Shown: one piece after another, positions 49,268 to 57,575 of the stretch | How positions within the stretch are numbered: the stretch's first letter is position 1 | Layout: each line of letters starts with the position of its first letter | Source of the DNA: Candidatus Blautia faecipullorum | Lineage (GTDB): Bacteria > Bacillota > Clostridia > Lachnospirales > Lachnospiraceae | Assembly: GCA_019115125.1 (NCBI GenBank) | Contig: DXEG01000003.1 | Location: 1 to 64,000, forward strand | Reading direction: 5' to 3' | DNA length: 64,000 nt | Notes under the pieces: model-generated | What the model was told of the DNA's origin: nothing | What the model saw: only the letters and a program-made list of their open reading frames with translations | Database searches by the model: none | Made by a program: the position numbers and the translations under genes

Positions 49268-50644
49268 ATGAAGAAAAGAATTGTATGTCTGACGCTGGCA
49301 ATTATGATGTGTGCAACACAGGCGGTATCTGTAAGCGCATCAAGAGAACAGGAACTGAGAGAAGAGCAGGCATGGACCAGCGCGCAGTTGGATGCCACTT
49401 ATGCACAGATCGATCAGTTCTACGCTGCGAAACAGCAGCTTCAGGAAGAAATTGCCGCATTGGACGCGAATCTTGTAAACGTCATGGTTTCCATTCAGAC
49501 TCTGGAGGGAGACATCAGCAATAAGCAGGCGGATATCGAGCAGACCCAGGCGGATCTGACAAAAGCCCAGAATGCCAAGGATAAGCAGTATGAGGCTATG
49601 AAACAGCGTATCCAGTACCTGTATGAGAAGGGCGGCAGCGACGCCTGGTTCCAGATGATGGTAAACGCTGAGAATCTTTCAGATCTTCTTACGAAGGCTG
49701 AATATACTCAGAAGATGTATGAATACGACAGACAGAGTCTTGAGACCTATGTAAATACCATTGAGCAGGTTACACAGCTCGGCCAGCAGTACGCCCAGGA
49801 GAAGGCAGAGCTGGAGGGCATGAAGCAGGAATACGAAGCAGAATCTGTAAACCTGCAGACAGCTATTGACGAGAGAAAAGCTACGTCGGCTAATTATGAT
49901 AATGAGATCGCTTATGCGGAGCAGATGGCAAATGAGTATGTTGCCCTGATCCAGCAGCAGCAGGCGGAGATTGAGCAGCTTGAGGCTGAGAGAATCGCAG
50001 CCGAGGAGGCGGCAAGACGCCAGGCGGAAGCCGAAGCTGCAGCAGCGGCCGCAGCAGCAGAAGAGCAGGCTCAGCAGGAAGAAACCGTTGTATATGATGA
50101 AGAGGGCAACGAAGTAGATGCCAGTGAAGCTGCGGAAAACGGCGAGACTGTATATGATGAGGAAGGCAACGAGGTAGACGCCAGCGAGGCTGCTTCCAGT
50201 GAATCCGATTATGAGTATGATGAATACGGAAACGTGATCGACACTGAGAACACTGTGGATTACAGCGATTATGAGTCGTCTTCCAGCTCCAGCTCTTCAG
50301 GCTCCGGTTCTTCTGTAGTCGATTATGCGACCCAGTTTGTAGGCAATCCTTATGTATGGGGTGGCACAAGCCTTACAAACGGCGCTGACTGTTCCGGTTT
50401 TGTACAGAGTGTATATTCAAACTTTGGTGTGAGCCTTCCGAGAACCTCCTATGAGCAGCAGAACGCCGGAACCGAGGTATCCTATGAAGACGCGCAGCCG
50501 GGCGACCTGATCTGCTACGGCGGTCATGTGGCGATCTACATGGGAGATGGAAAAATCGTTCATGCCTCCAATGCAAAAGATGGAATTAAGATCAGCAATG
50601 ACGCTACATACAGAACGATTCTTTCCGTAAGACGTCTCGTCTGA
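49268..50644 (+). CDS. Secreted PcsB/CwlO-like coiled-coil NlpC/P60 peptidase
   Basis: A 458-aa exported hydrolase. After a signal peptide (residues 1-27) comes a long coiled coil (about 28-265) of the PcsB/CwlO type, which in other firmicutes is activated by FtsEX at the division site. A linker rich in Ala, Gln and Glu contains two near-identical 18-residue units (YDEEGNEVDASEAA). The NlpC/P60 domain starts near residue 345: GNPYVWGGTSLTNGADCSGFVQSVY with the catalytic Cys, and GGHVAIYMGDGKIVHAS with the His. GAGGTG precedes ATG 49268. A WalR-like box upstream fits this class, a known WalRK target. Confidence 0.92.
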   Translation: MKKRIVCLTLAIMMCATQAVSVSASREQELREEQAWTSAQLDATYAQIDQFYAAKQQLQEEIAALDANLVNVMVSIQTLEGDISNKQADIEQTQADLTKAQNAKDKQYEAMKQRIQYLYEKGGSDAWFQMMVNAENLSDLLTKAEYTQKMYEYDRQSLETYVNTIEQVTQLGQQYAQEKAELEGMKQEYEAESVNLQTAIDERKATSANYDNEIAYAEQMANEYVALIQQQQAEIEQLEAERIAAEEAARRQAEAEAAAAAAAAEEQAQQEETVVYDEEGNEVDASEAAENGETVYDEEGNEVDASEAASSESDYEYDEYGNVIDTENTVDYSDYESSSSSSSSGSGSSVVDYATQFVGNPYVWGGTSLTNGADCSGFVQSVYSNFGVSLPRTSYEQQNAGTEVSYEDAQPGDLICYGGHVAIYMGDGKIVHASNAKDGIKISNDATYRTILSVRRLV

Positions 50645-50671
50645 TTAAAGACAGGAATAAGAGTACATAGA

Positions 50672-50704
50672 AAGGAAGCTGCCGGTCAGGCGGCTTCCTT
50701 TTTT
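50672..50704 (+). terminator. Terminator after the PcsB-like gene
   Basis: GGAAGC-GCC pairs with GGC-GCTTCC around GGTCA, followed by TTTTTT. Confidence 0.9.
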
Positions 50705-50929
50705 GGCGCGATAAGCCCGGCAGTCGGCTGCTGTATCTGTAATCAGTACACGTCCGCGGGCATTTTCATGTCGTAATACCTCGAGAAGTTTGCAAAAAAG
50801 GGGATTATCAGAGACGGAGATCTGTGATATGATGAAATCAGTATAAATAGAAAGAAGATTCCCGAATAAAAGAAGTCGTATTTTGTTGAAATACAGCAGT
50901 ATTGGGATGAATAAGGGGACAGGAAAAAT

Positions 50930-51976
50930 ATGAAAAGAACAGGGAGAATTTGGCTGGCTCTGATACTGAGCCTGATTGCCGCGGTTCCGGTTTTTGCCGA
51001 TGTACAGGGCGGCAGAACAGAGCCGGATTATAAGACGGATTATTATATGATCGTAGAGTCGAAGGCAGGAGGAATTGATATTTATGCCCAGCCGGATCTG
51101 TCCTCCTCGAAACTGAACGAGCAGCTGATTTCCAACGGAACGGCGCTTCATATTGAAGGCGAGGTGGAGGATGAACAAAATAAGCGTACCTGGGGTTATA
51201 CGGAATATCATGGTATGTACGGGTATGCTCCGCTGGATGACTGCCGTCCGGCTCAGAGCAGGCAGGAGGCCATTGATTCTGAGCTGTATATTGCGGGAAA
51301 AGAAAATGTGGATTATGATGCGGACTATGAAGTAACCGCGTATTCTGAGGATGGCAGACAAAATCTCTATCAGGGTCCCGGTGAAAAATATGGCGCTGTG
51401 CCTGGGGCCAGAGAGATAGAGAATGGCGAGACCCTTCATATTACCCGGGACGCCCGTCTGGTGGACGGAAGCCGCTGGGGAGTTACCTCAGTTGACGGAA
51501 AAGAAGGGTGGGTAGATCTGAAAGAGACAGAGGAATGGCTGGAAGAACAGAATGAGGAGACTTCCGGGAAAGCTGTTTCACAGACGGCAGGCGAGAATAC
51601 AACAGAAGCCGGAGATAACGCGGATCAGCCGGATGAAAAAGCTTCCGGAGAAAATAGTCCAATGGAGCAGGAGAAAGCCGCGGCAGCCACGCCGGAAGCT
51701 ACAGTTATGCCGGAAACCACAACTACGCCGGAAGCTGCAGTTACGCCGGAAGTGACAGCCACGCCGGAAGCCACAGTTACGCCGGAAGCTACGGAAACAC
51801 CGAAAGTGACAGCAGCACCGGAGGCAGCGAAGTCTGACGAGGCGGCAGAGGATGTTTCCAGTCAGGAGGTAAAGGCGGGCGCAGATACATTTCATTATCA
51901 GCCGCTGGTCTGGATCGGAATGATCGGCATAGCGGCCGTGATCCTTCTGTTAATCTATCATTTCAAAAAGTCCTGA
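50930..51976 (+). CDS. Membrane-anchored protein with SH3-like domains and Thr/Pro/Glu stalk
   Basis: A 348-aa protein: a signal peptide (WLALILSLIAAVPVFAD), two SH3-like domains (GGIDIYAQPDLSSSKLNEQL near residue 48 and RQNLYQGPGEKYGAVPGAREI near residue 142, each closing with WGYTEYHGMYGYAPLDD or WGVTSVDGKEGWVDLKE), a stalk of TPEA/TPEV units rich in Thr, Pro, Glu and Ala (residues about 245-305), and a C-terminal membrane helix followed by HFKKS. No LPxTG is seen, so it is anchored by the helix. Function unknown; the fold suggests a wall-binding sensor or partner. Confidence 0.82.
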   Translation: MKRTGRIWLALILSLIAAVPVFADVQGGRTEPDYKTDYYMIVESKAGGIDIYAQPDLSSSKLNEQLISNGTALHIEGEVEDEQNKRTWGYTEYHGMYGYAPLDDCRPAQSRQEAIDSELYIAGKENVDYDADYEVTAYSEDGRQNLYQGPGEKYGAVPGAREIENGETLHITRDARLVDGSRWGVTSVDGKEGWVDLKETEEWLEEQNEETSGKAVSQTAGENTTEAGDNADQPDEKASGENSPMEQEKAAAATPEATVMPETTTTPEAAVTPEVTATPEATVTPEATETPKVTAAPEAAKSDEAAEDVSSQEVKAGADTFHYQPLVWIGMIGIAAVILLLIYHFKKS

Positions 51977-52021
51977 CAGTACTCGGATTGCATGTAAGCC
52001 GGTATATATAACGAAAAGAAA

Positions 52022-52058
52022 AAGGCCTGGTGTTCCAATGTAGAACGCCAGGTCTTTT
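52022..52058. terminator. Bidirectional terminator between the SH3/stalk gene and the protease
   Basis: AAGGCCTGG-GTTC pairs with GAAC-CCAGG-CTTTT around a 7-nt loop with two mismatches, with A and T tracts on either side. Confidence 0.8.
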
Positions 52059-52076
52059 GTAAAGCAAGAATAAATC

Positions 52077-54563
52077 TCAAAAACCAATAACCGTTACAGT
52101 GCCGGAGCGTCTGCTGAACAGCCTGCGGTAATAGCTCAGCCGCCTGGAATCCACACGGATCACCATTTTGGGCGAGTAGGGATCTATTTTCGATCCTACA
52201 TTATTCAGACGAAGACTCTTAATGTGGATGATACAGCCCTTTTTTACATTGCGGAATGACTGGGATCCGATTCTGGTAAGTCCGGTGCCGATGGCAACCC
52301 GGTTCAGATTTTTGCAGTTCTGGAAGGCGCTGCTTCCGATGGCTGTGACATTGTTTCCGATAGCCACTTTGGTAAGCATGGTTTTTCCGTAGAAAGCTTT
52401 TGACCAGACATAAGATACTTTATAGGTGATTCCGGCGTATCGTATGGTGGTAGGGATGCTCGCGGACCGTATATAGCGGTTGGTTGTCCCGCAGCAGGCC
52501 ACGATATTCCTGCCCTTTACGCGATAGATCAGATCGCTGGAGGAAACATAGCTGTATCTCCACTGTGCGTATAAAGTAACATTTCCAGAGATTTTGAAGG
52601 TGTTTCCGGGGGAATAGCTTTTGCCGCTGCCGTCCGCCTTAGTATTCCATCCGATAAAGAAGCGGGAATTACAGTAGGGAGCGTTTTTAACAGTTACTGT
52701 TTTACCGGAAGTATATTTCCCACTGTCAGTGGGCATGTTCCCTACAGTCAGGGAAGTGTTTTTGTGGTAGGTTACTTTATAAGAGGCAGGTACAGGTGTT
52801 GCGGTGGGTACAGGTGTTGCGGTGGGCACAGGTGTTGCAGTGGGCACAGGTGTTGCAGTCGGTACAGGCGTCGGCGTCGCCATAGGTCTGTCCAGAGTCC
52901 GTGTGTGGGCTTTGATGGAAAAGCAGAAAGGAGAATTCTGGATTCCGCAGTCTGTCCATCTGGAGCCGTTGGCGCTGTAGAAGCTCTGGTTTGCCTCCAG
53001 CCCGGCAAAGGCCTGGAACCATGAGGAAGATGAAGTAGTGTTTTCCACGTAGTAAGGCGTGGAATCATCCAGAAGGGTCAGAACTACGGAATACCGGCTT
53101 CCCTGCATCAAAGGGACAGGGACGTCAAGACGTACAGTATCAATTCCGGCCAGAGACTGCTGATATTCCATGGGCGTCTCAAATGCGGGAGTCCCGCTGA
53201 GAGGATTGGAGGGATCCGTCAGATTTGTGTATATCTGGATCTGGTAGTTTGTATAGTCCTTTTTTGACGCGACCACAATCTCTCCCAGCTCTTCGGCGTT
53301 TCCGTTTCCGGCAGAAGTCGTAAATATATTGGCGATAGAATACCCTCTGCCAAGCGTGACAGAGGAGGTTCCGCAGGCCGCGCCGTCATAAAAATAATTA
53401 TTGGGATAAGCGGGGGCGGCGGTGGCCGTATTGGATACCAGGTTGGTTATGGAGGCGTCCTCATAGGAAAGATAAAAATATCCCTCTTTTCCCCAGGAGC
53501 TTCCATAGCTGTTTTTTACAATCCAGGCGCCGTCGTTCTGTACCTTTGACTGCCCGGGAAAGTTATCCTTTGAGTATGTATCGTCCCAGCCTACGATTGT
53601 AACCGCGTGATTCACTGCGCCGGAATTCGGATAACACGCGGCGGCAGTATCAGCCTTGTAATAAGTGCCGGTGCTGTCCATATAGATCATTGCCGTTACG
53701 GAAGAGTATTCCTGCAGCAGAAGCTTCATCCGTTCGACAGAGTACTCTGAAAAAACGGCGTCCACCAGATATACGTCGGTATCGTACGCCAGACTCTCGT
53801 TCAGCGGCGCGGACAGATCGGCGGTGTGGGTGCTGTCTGTGGGAAGCGGCGCTTTGTCCTCTGTCACCATTCCGGACCAGGTACTCAGGAAAAAGGAGGC
53901 TACCATTCCGTTTCCTCTGTCATGGTAATCGTTTCCAAGATGTATGATTCTGTCGTTTGGGGTGTTTCCAAGGGGATCGTTTACACGGTGAGACCAGAAA
54001 TAGGCCAGGTGCTCTTCGGAGAGATCCCAGGCGCCCGATCCCTGTGAGAGAAGCGAGGTCTCAAAATTGGAGGCAAGTCCGAAGGCCCAGCAGATCCCGA
54101 AGGGATTCTGGTTTTTAACGGAGGTTACAAGACCGTATTCTCTGGAATCATAATAGGGCATGGAGCTGCGGTACATGCTGACGCCCAGCTCACTGTCCGC
54201 GTTTTCCAGAGGGGTATAAGCGGTCAGTCCGGACATGGGGGCAAGCTGTTCCGCCTTCTCCTCCTCTGTCATAGGACGGCCGAGAATATAATCCAGATCT
54301 TCATCAGAAGCCTCCTGTTCTCCGGAGCTGAAGAGCTCCTCCTCTTCCGGCTGTGAGGAAAAGATGTCAGAATCGGAAAACTCCGGTTCTTCTTCCGGTC
54401 CTTCAGTCTCCGGCAAAGTACCGGAGGTGAAGGGGTCTGTTTCGGCTGCCGGTTCTCCGGAGGTGAAATCACTGGCTCCCGCTATGGAAAGATTTCCCAG
54501 AACAAGAGAAAAGGTAAGGAGAAAGGCAAGGCCGCTTTTTTTCAGAAAATGTTTTCTGCGCAT
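52077..54563 (-). CDS. Secreted papain-family cysteine protease with InlB-type and leucine-rich repeats
   Basis: An 828-aa exported protein. After a signal peptide and an acidic linker, a C1 peptidase domain (about 130-370) has the oxyanion Gln and catalytic Cys in KNQNPFGICWAF, the His in NHAVTIVGWDD and the Asn in WIVKNSYGSSWG. A lectin-like beta domain (about 375-560) follows, then five TATPVP units, an InlB B-repeat-like domain (YKVTYHKNTSLTVGNMP, FFIGWNTKADGSGKSY, GNVTLYAQW) and BspA-like leucine-rich repeats (AFYGKTMLTKVAIGNNVTAIGSSAFQNC). The order suggests a surface-targeted protease. AGGAGGT precedes the start on the minus strand. Confidence 0.9.
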   Translation of the reverse strand: MRRKHFLKKSGLAFLLTFSLVLGNLSIAGASDFTSGEPAAETDPFTSGTLPETEGPEEEPEFSDSDIFSSQPEEEELFSSGEQEASDEDLDYILGRPMTEEEKAEQLAPMSGLTAYTPLENADSELGVSMYRSSMPYYDSREYGLVTSVKNQNPFGICWAFGLASNFETSLLSQGSGAWDLSEEHLAYFWSHRVNDPLGNTPNDRIIHLGNDYHDRGNGMVASFFLSTWSGMVTEDKAPLPTDSTHTADLSAPLNESLAYDTDVYLVDAVFSEYSVERMKLLLQEYSSVTAMIYMDSTGTYYKADTAAACYPNSGAVNHAVTIVGWDDTYSKDNFPGQSKVQNDGAWIVKNSYGSSWGKEGYFYLSYEDASITNLVSNTATAAPAYPNNYFYDGAACGTSSVTLGRGYSIANIFTTSAGNGNAEELGEIVVASKKDYTNYQIQIYTNLTDPSNPLSGTPAFETPMEYQQSLAGIDTVRLDVPVPLMQGSRYSVVLTLLDDSTPYYVENTTSSSSWFQAFAGLEANQSFYSANGSRWTDCGIQNSPFCFSIKAHTRTLDRPMATPTPVPTATPVPTATPVPTATPVPTATPVPASYKVTYHKNTSLTVGNMPTDSGKYTSGKTVTVKNAPYCNSRFFIGWNTKADGSGKSYSPGNTFKISGNVTLYAQWRYSYVSSSDLIYRVKGRNIVACCGTTNRYIRSASIPTTIRYAGITYKVSYVWSKAFYGKTMLTKVAIGNNVTAIGSSAFQNCKNLNRVAIGTGLTRIGSQSFRNVKKGCIIHIKSLRLNNVGSKIDPYSPKMVIRVDSRRLSYYRRLFSRRSGTVTVIGF

Positions 54564-54751
54564 AAGTATTACCTCCTATTCATCAGCGGTAAGAAAGGAG
54601 CAGAAACAGGCTCCTTTTTGGTAGGTCATCTATAATTAAATTTATCATAGCATGAAGAAGCGTCAAATGTCCAGATGAATGTGCTTTTTGTATTTGTCTG
54701 CCAGTAGAAGGAGAGTGATACTTGCCTAAAAAGAAGCAATATGAAAGGACT
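54564..54751. other. Gap upstream of the protease gene (regulatory, no gene seen)
   Basis: The 343-bp gap 54564-54906 has no credible gene. AAAGGAGC (54594-54601) and GCTCCTTTTT (54610-54619) form a small hairpin in the protease leader. On the minus strand TTGACG (54661-54666) and TAAATT (54639-54644), 16 bp apart, may be the protease promoter. I see nothing in 54667-54751. Confidence 0.4.
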
Positions 54752-54794
54752 GAAAAAAACCGCGGCATCCGGGATTACTCCTTTCCTGCCGCGG
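54752..54794 (-). terminator. Terminator downstream of the mutarotase gene
   Basis: CCGCGGC (54760-54766) pairs with GCCGCGG (54788-54794); on the minus strand TTTTTTT follows. It lies about 110 bp after the FucU/RbsD-like stop. Confidence 0.75.
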
Positions 54795-54906
54795 CCTCAT
54801 GGCTGAATACGGGATGATCTGCAGGTTATGCAGCGCTCTGTTTTAGTAAAAAATTATCGCATATAAAAAGATATCGCTCAGCGCCCGGTTCTCCGGCTGC
54901 CCCGGA

Positions 54907-55350
54907 TCAGTCGTTGATCACAACGCCCTTCTGCAGCATGACATTTGCGTACAGAGCTTTTTCGCTGGTAGAAATAATGCAGTAGGCGGTCTTTGCTTCG
55001 TCATAGAAAGCAAAACGCTCGATATTGCCCACTACCGCGTCTCCTCTGTCGTCGTATTTGCGGATGATCTCCTTATAAGTATCCCAGATGGGAGTTTCCA
55101 CATCATCTCCGGGCATAACCTCCATGAGGTTTACCGGGTGCTCCACATAGGTGTCCAGAGGGAAAACCTTCAGGATCGCTTCCAGGATTTCCGGAACGCC
55201 GTGTCCGTCGCAGCGGATGGTGATGGCGTTCTTTCCCATGGATTCCACAGGAAAGTTTCCGTCCGCGATCACAAGACGGTCGCTGTGTCCCATCTCGCAT
55301 AATACTTTTAATAATTCAGGTGACAAAATTTCGGGAATTCCTTTTAACAT
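54907..55350 (-). CDS. FucU/RbsD-family sugar mutarotase
   Basis: A 147-aa cytoplasmic protein of the RbsD/FucU family, which interconverts alpha and beta (or pyranose and furanose) forms of imported sugars. It has MLKGIPEILSPELLKVLCEMGHSDRLVIADGNFP with the conserved His-Asp, VPEILEAILKVFPLD, and the end FAFYDEAKTAYCIISTSEKALYANVMLQKGVV. The family members closest to this pattern are FucU-type, but the cluster is not a fucose operon. It diverges from the aldolase gene with a shared operator region, so it likely serves the same pathway. GGAGGT precedes the start. Confidence 0.88.
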   Translation of the reverse strand: MLKGIPEILSPELLKVLCEMGHSDRLVIADGNFPVESMGKNAITIRCDGHGVPEILEAILKVFPLDTYVEHPVNLMEVMPGDDVETPIWDTYKEIIRKYDDRGDAVVGNIERFAFYDEAKTAYCIISTSEKALYANVMLQKGVVIND

Positions 55351-55373
55351 AATACAGATACCTCCAGATTTTT

Positions 55374-55387
55374 GAATCGAAACATTC
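55374..55387. promoter_or_regulatory. Candidate LacI-type operator 2 (mutarotase side)
   Basis: GAATCGAAACATTC (minus strand GAATGTTTCGATTC) has the same centre GTTTCG as the larger operator at 55501-55520, with inverted GAAT/ATTC arms. It lies 24 bp upstream of the mutarotase start codon. Confidence 0.45.
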
Positions 55388-55462
55388 TTACCTTAAAATT
55401 TACCTTATCTTCCTTTATGTTTGCAAGGCAATATTTTCCTGAAATTGATGAATATTTTACAG

Positions 55463-55491
55463 TTGACAGAGACGTCTGCAGGAGGTATGAT
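55463..55491 (+). promoter_or_regulatory. Promoter of the aldolase-kinase operon
   Basis: A perfect TTGACA (55463-55468) and TATGAT (55486-55491) are separated by 17 bp. Confidence 0.75.
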
Positions 55492-55500
55492 AAAGCAAAA

Positions 55501-55520
55501 CAGAAACGTTTCGGTTTCTG
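55501..55520. promoter_or_regulatory. Candidate LacI-family operator 1
   Basis: CAGAAACGTTTCGGTTTCTG is an inverted repeat (arms CAGAAAC and GTTTCTG) lying just after the transcription start of the aldolase operon. It has the GAAACGTTTC core typical of LacI-family sites. A LacI gene lies in the same operon. Confidence 0.65.
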
Positions 55521-55575
55521 GATGAGAAATCACACGACCACGGTTTTATTACAAAGATTACAGGAGGAAAAAGAT

Positions 55576-56427
55576 ATGCCACTGGTTACGTCGAAAGAAA
55601 TGTTATTAAAAGCACAGCAGGGAGGCTACGCGGTAGGAGCGTTCAACGCGGAAAATATGGAAATGGTGAAGGCCATCATCAGCGCCGCCGAGGAGCTGAA
55701 GGCTCCGGTTATGATCCAGACCACTCCTTCTACGGTAAAATACGGAACTGTTGAAACCTACGCGGCGATCGTGGCTGCCGAGGCGGCAAAGGCTTCTGTG
55801 CCTGTGTGTCTTCATCTGGATCACGGCGACAGCTTTGAACTTGCCATGCGGGCGATCCACGCGGGCTATACATCTGTGATGATCGACGGCTCCAAGCTGA
55901 GCTTTGAGGAAAACATTGCCCTGACGAAGAAGGTGGCGGATGTGGCTAAGTCTCTGGATATTCCCTGCGAAGCCGAGCTTGGCAAGGTCGGAGGCAAAGA
56001 GGATGATCTGGAGGCGGAAGCCGACACCAACACAGACCCGGCGGAGGCGAAGGAGTTCGCGGAGCGCACAGGGGTGACCTCTCTTGCGGTGGCTATTGGA
56101 ACAGCCCATGGTTTCTATGTGGGAACTCCGGTACTGGATAAGGAACGTCTCAGCGAAATCCGTAAGACGGTGGATATTCCGCTGGTACTCCACGGAGCGT
56201 CCGGTTTAAGCGATGATGATGTAAGAGACTGCGTGAAGAGAGGCATGTGTAAGGTAAACTTTGCAACAGAGCTTCGAGACGCTTATTCTAAGGCAGTAAA
56301 AGCGACTTTCGCGGAAAAGGAAAACACCATTGATCCCAAGGCTTATGGAAAGGCGGCCATCCAGGCGGTGAAAGAGCTGGTAATGTATCGTATGAAGGTC
56401 TGCGGCTGCGACGGAAAAGCAGAATAG
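55576..56427 (+). CDS. Class II fructose-/tagatose-bisphosphate aldolase
   Basis: A 283-aa zinc aldolase that cleaves a ketose 1,6-bisphosphate to DHAP and glyceraldehyde 3-phosphate. Ligands and active-site motifs are visible: CLHLDHGDSFE (catalytic Asp and zinc His), EAELGKVGGKED, GTAHGFY and LHGASGLSDDDV with the second and third zinc His, and KVNFATELR for phosphate binding. The clade of GatY/KbaY and FbaA is not decided. ATG 55576 (MPLVTSKEML) follows AGGAGG by 9 nt; the long open frame from 55372 spans the promoter and is rejected. Next is the LacI gene. Confidence 0.92.
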   Translation: MPLVTSKEMLLKAQQGGYAVGAFNAENMEMVKAIISAAEELKAPVMIQTTPSTVKYGTVETYAAIVAAEAAKASVPVCLHLDHGDSFELAMRAIHAGYTSVMIDGSKLSFEENIALTKKVADVAKSLDIPCEAELGKVGGKEDDLEAEADTNTDPAEAKEFAERTGVTSLAVAIGTAHGFYVGTPVLDKERLSEIRKTVDIPLVLHGASGLSDDDVRDCVKRGMCKVNFATELRDAYSKAVKATFAEKENTIDPKAYGKAAIQAVKELVMYRMKVCGCDGKAE

Positions 56428-56498
56428 GCGTTTACAGGTACGGCGACGGGAAGCGGAGCAGAGCGGACGGGCGGAGCAGACAGAGGAGTGACTGAGCT

Positions 56499-57521
56499 AT
56501 GGCGGCGACAATGAAAGATATAGCCCGGAAAACCGGACTTGGGCTGGCTACGATTTCTTCTTATTTTAATGGCGGCAATGTCAGAGAGAAAAACCGGGAA
56601 AAAATTGAAGAGGCTATCCGGGAGCTTCATTATGAAGTGAACGAGGTAGCCAGAGGGCTGAAGACAAACGCCACCAGAACGGTGGGCGTAGTGATCCCGG
56701 AGCTGAACAATATTTTCTGCGCGGAGATCATCACGGAGATGGAGGATATCCTGCGGAACCATGGCTACGCCACCATTGTATGCGACTGCCGGACGGACAG
56801 GAAGCTGGAGCGGGAGGCCGTCGAGTTTCTGGGAAGAAAGCGGGTGGACGGCATCATCAATATGCCTGTGGACACAGAGGGCCGCCATCTGAAAAAATTT
56901 CTGAAAACAGGTAAGCCGGTGGTGCTCATAGACCGTAAGATTCAGGGAGTCTCCTGTGACAGTGTGCTAGTGAATAATGAAAAAGCGGCGGAGGACGCCA
57001 TGGAGCTTTTTTTCCGCAGCGGCCACAGGAAGGTAGGGATCATCGGAGGTCCTGTGGAGATATCCACAGCGCAGGAGCGTTTCCTGGGATTTCGCAGGGC
57101 ATATGAAAAAGCCGGCTTTTCACTGGATGAATCTCTGATCTGCCGGGAGGATTACACGATCCAGGGAGGAGTTCAGGGGCTGGAAAAGCTGGTGGAGAGA
57201 AATCCGGACATGACGGCGGTATTTGTGACTAATTATGAGATGACCATGGGGGCGGTGATCGGATTAAATGAGCTGGGAATACAGGTGCCGGAACAGCTCT
57301 CGGTGATCGGCTTTGACAATCTTCAGTTCGCCAGAGCCTGCAGTCCAAAGCTTACGATCGTAGCCCAGCCTACGGTGGAGATTGCCAGAAAAGCCGCGGG
57401 GATCATGCTGAAACGGCTGGAGGAGGGCGTGGGGGAAGGCGCCCCGGAGTATCTCACCGAGAAGCTGAATACAGAGATCATTATGGGGAAATCGATACGC
57501 TGCATCAATGAGGAAAAGTGA
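56499..57521 (+). CDS. LacI-family transcriptional regulator
   Basis: A 340-aa repressor. The N-terminal helix-turn-helix is TMKDIARKTGLGLATISSYFNGGNVREKNREKIEEAI with the hinge-side EVARGLKTNATRTVGVVIP. The C-terminal sugar-binding domain has VNNEKAAEDAMELFFRSGHRKVGIIGGP and VFVTNYEMTMGAVIGLNELGIQVPEQLSVIGFDNL. It sits in the middle of the aldolase-kinase-dehydrogenase operon, so it is probably autoregulated through the operators at 55374-55387 and 55501-55520. GAGGAG precedes the start. Confidence 0.93.
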   Translation: MAATMKDIARKTGLGLATISSYFNGGNVREKNREKIEEAIRELHYEVNEVARGLKTNATRTVGVVIPELNNIFCAEIITEMEDILRNHGYATIVCDCRTDRKLEREAVEFLGRKRVDGIINMPVDTEGRHLKKFLKTGKPVVLIDRKIQGVSCDSVLVNNEKAAEDAMELFFRSGHRKVGIIGGPVEISTAQERFLGFRRAYEKAGFSLDESLICREDYTIQGGVQGLEKLVERNPDMTAVFVTNYEMTMGAVIGLNELGIQVPEQLSVIGFDNLQFARACSPKLTIVAQPTVEIARKAAGIMLKRLEEGVGEGAPEYLTEKLNTEIIMGKSIRCINEEK

Positions 57522-57575
57522 GATCTGGAGAAATGCGGTGGCCGATAATTCTCCAAGAACAAAGAGGTTGAAAGG

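Noticed and set aside
50645-51439. 264-codon minus-strand frame opposite the SH3/stalk protein
   Set aside because: Shadow of a clear exported protein; no start site, no recognisable domain.
52790-52880. Regular 18-bp repeats that could suggest a CRISPR or minisatellite
   Set aside because: They encode TATPVP units in frame in the protease stalk; there are no unique spacers.
55372-55575. N-terminal extension of the aldolase to the far upstream ATG
   Set aside because: It covers a perfect promoter and operator, and AGGAGG lies before the internal ATG at 55576, which gives the usual family N-terminus.
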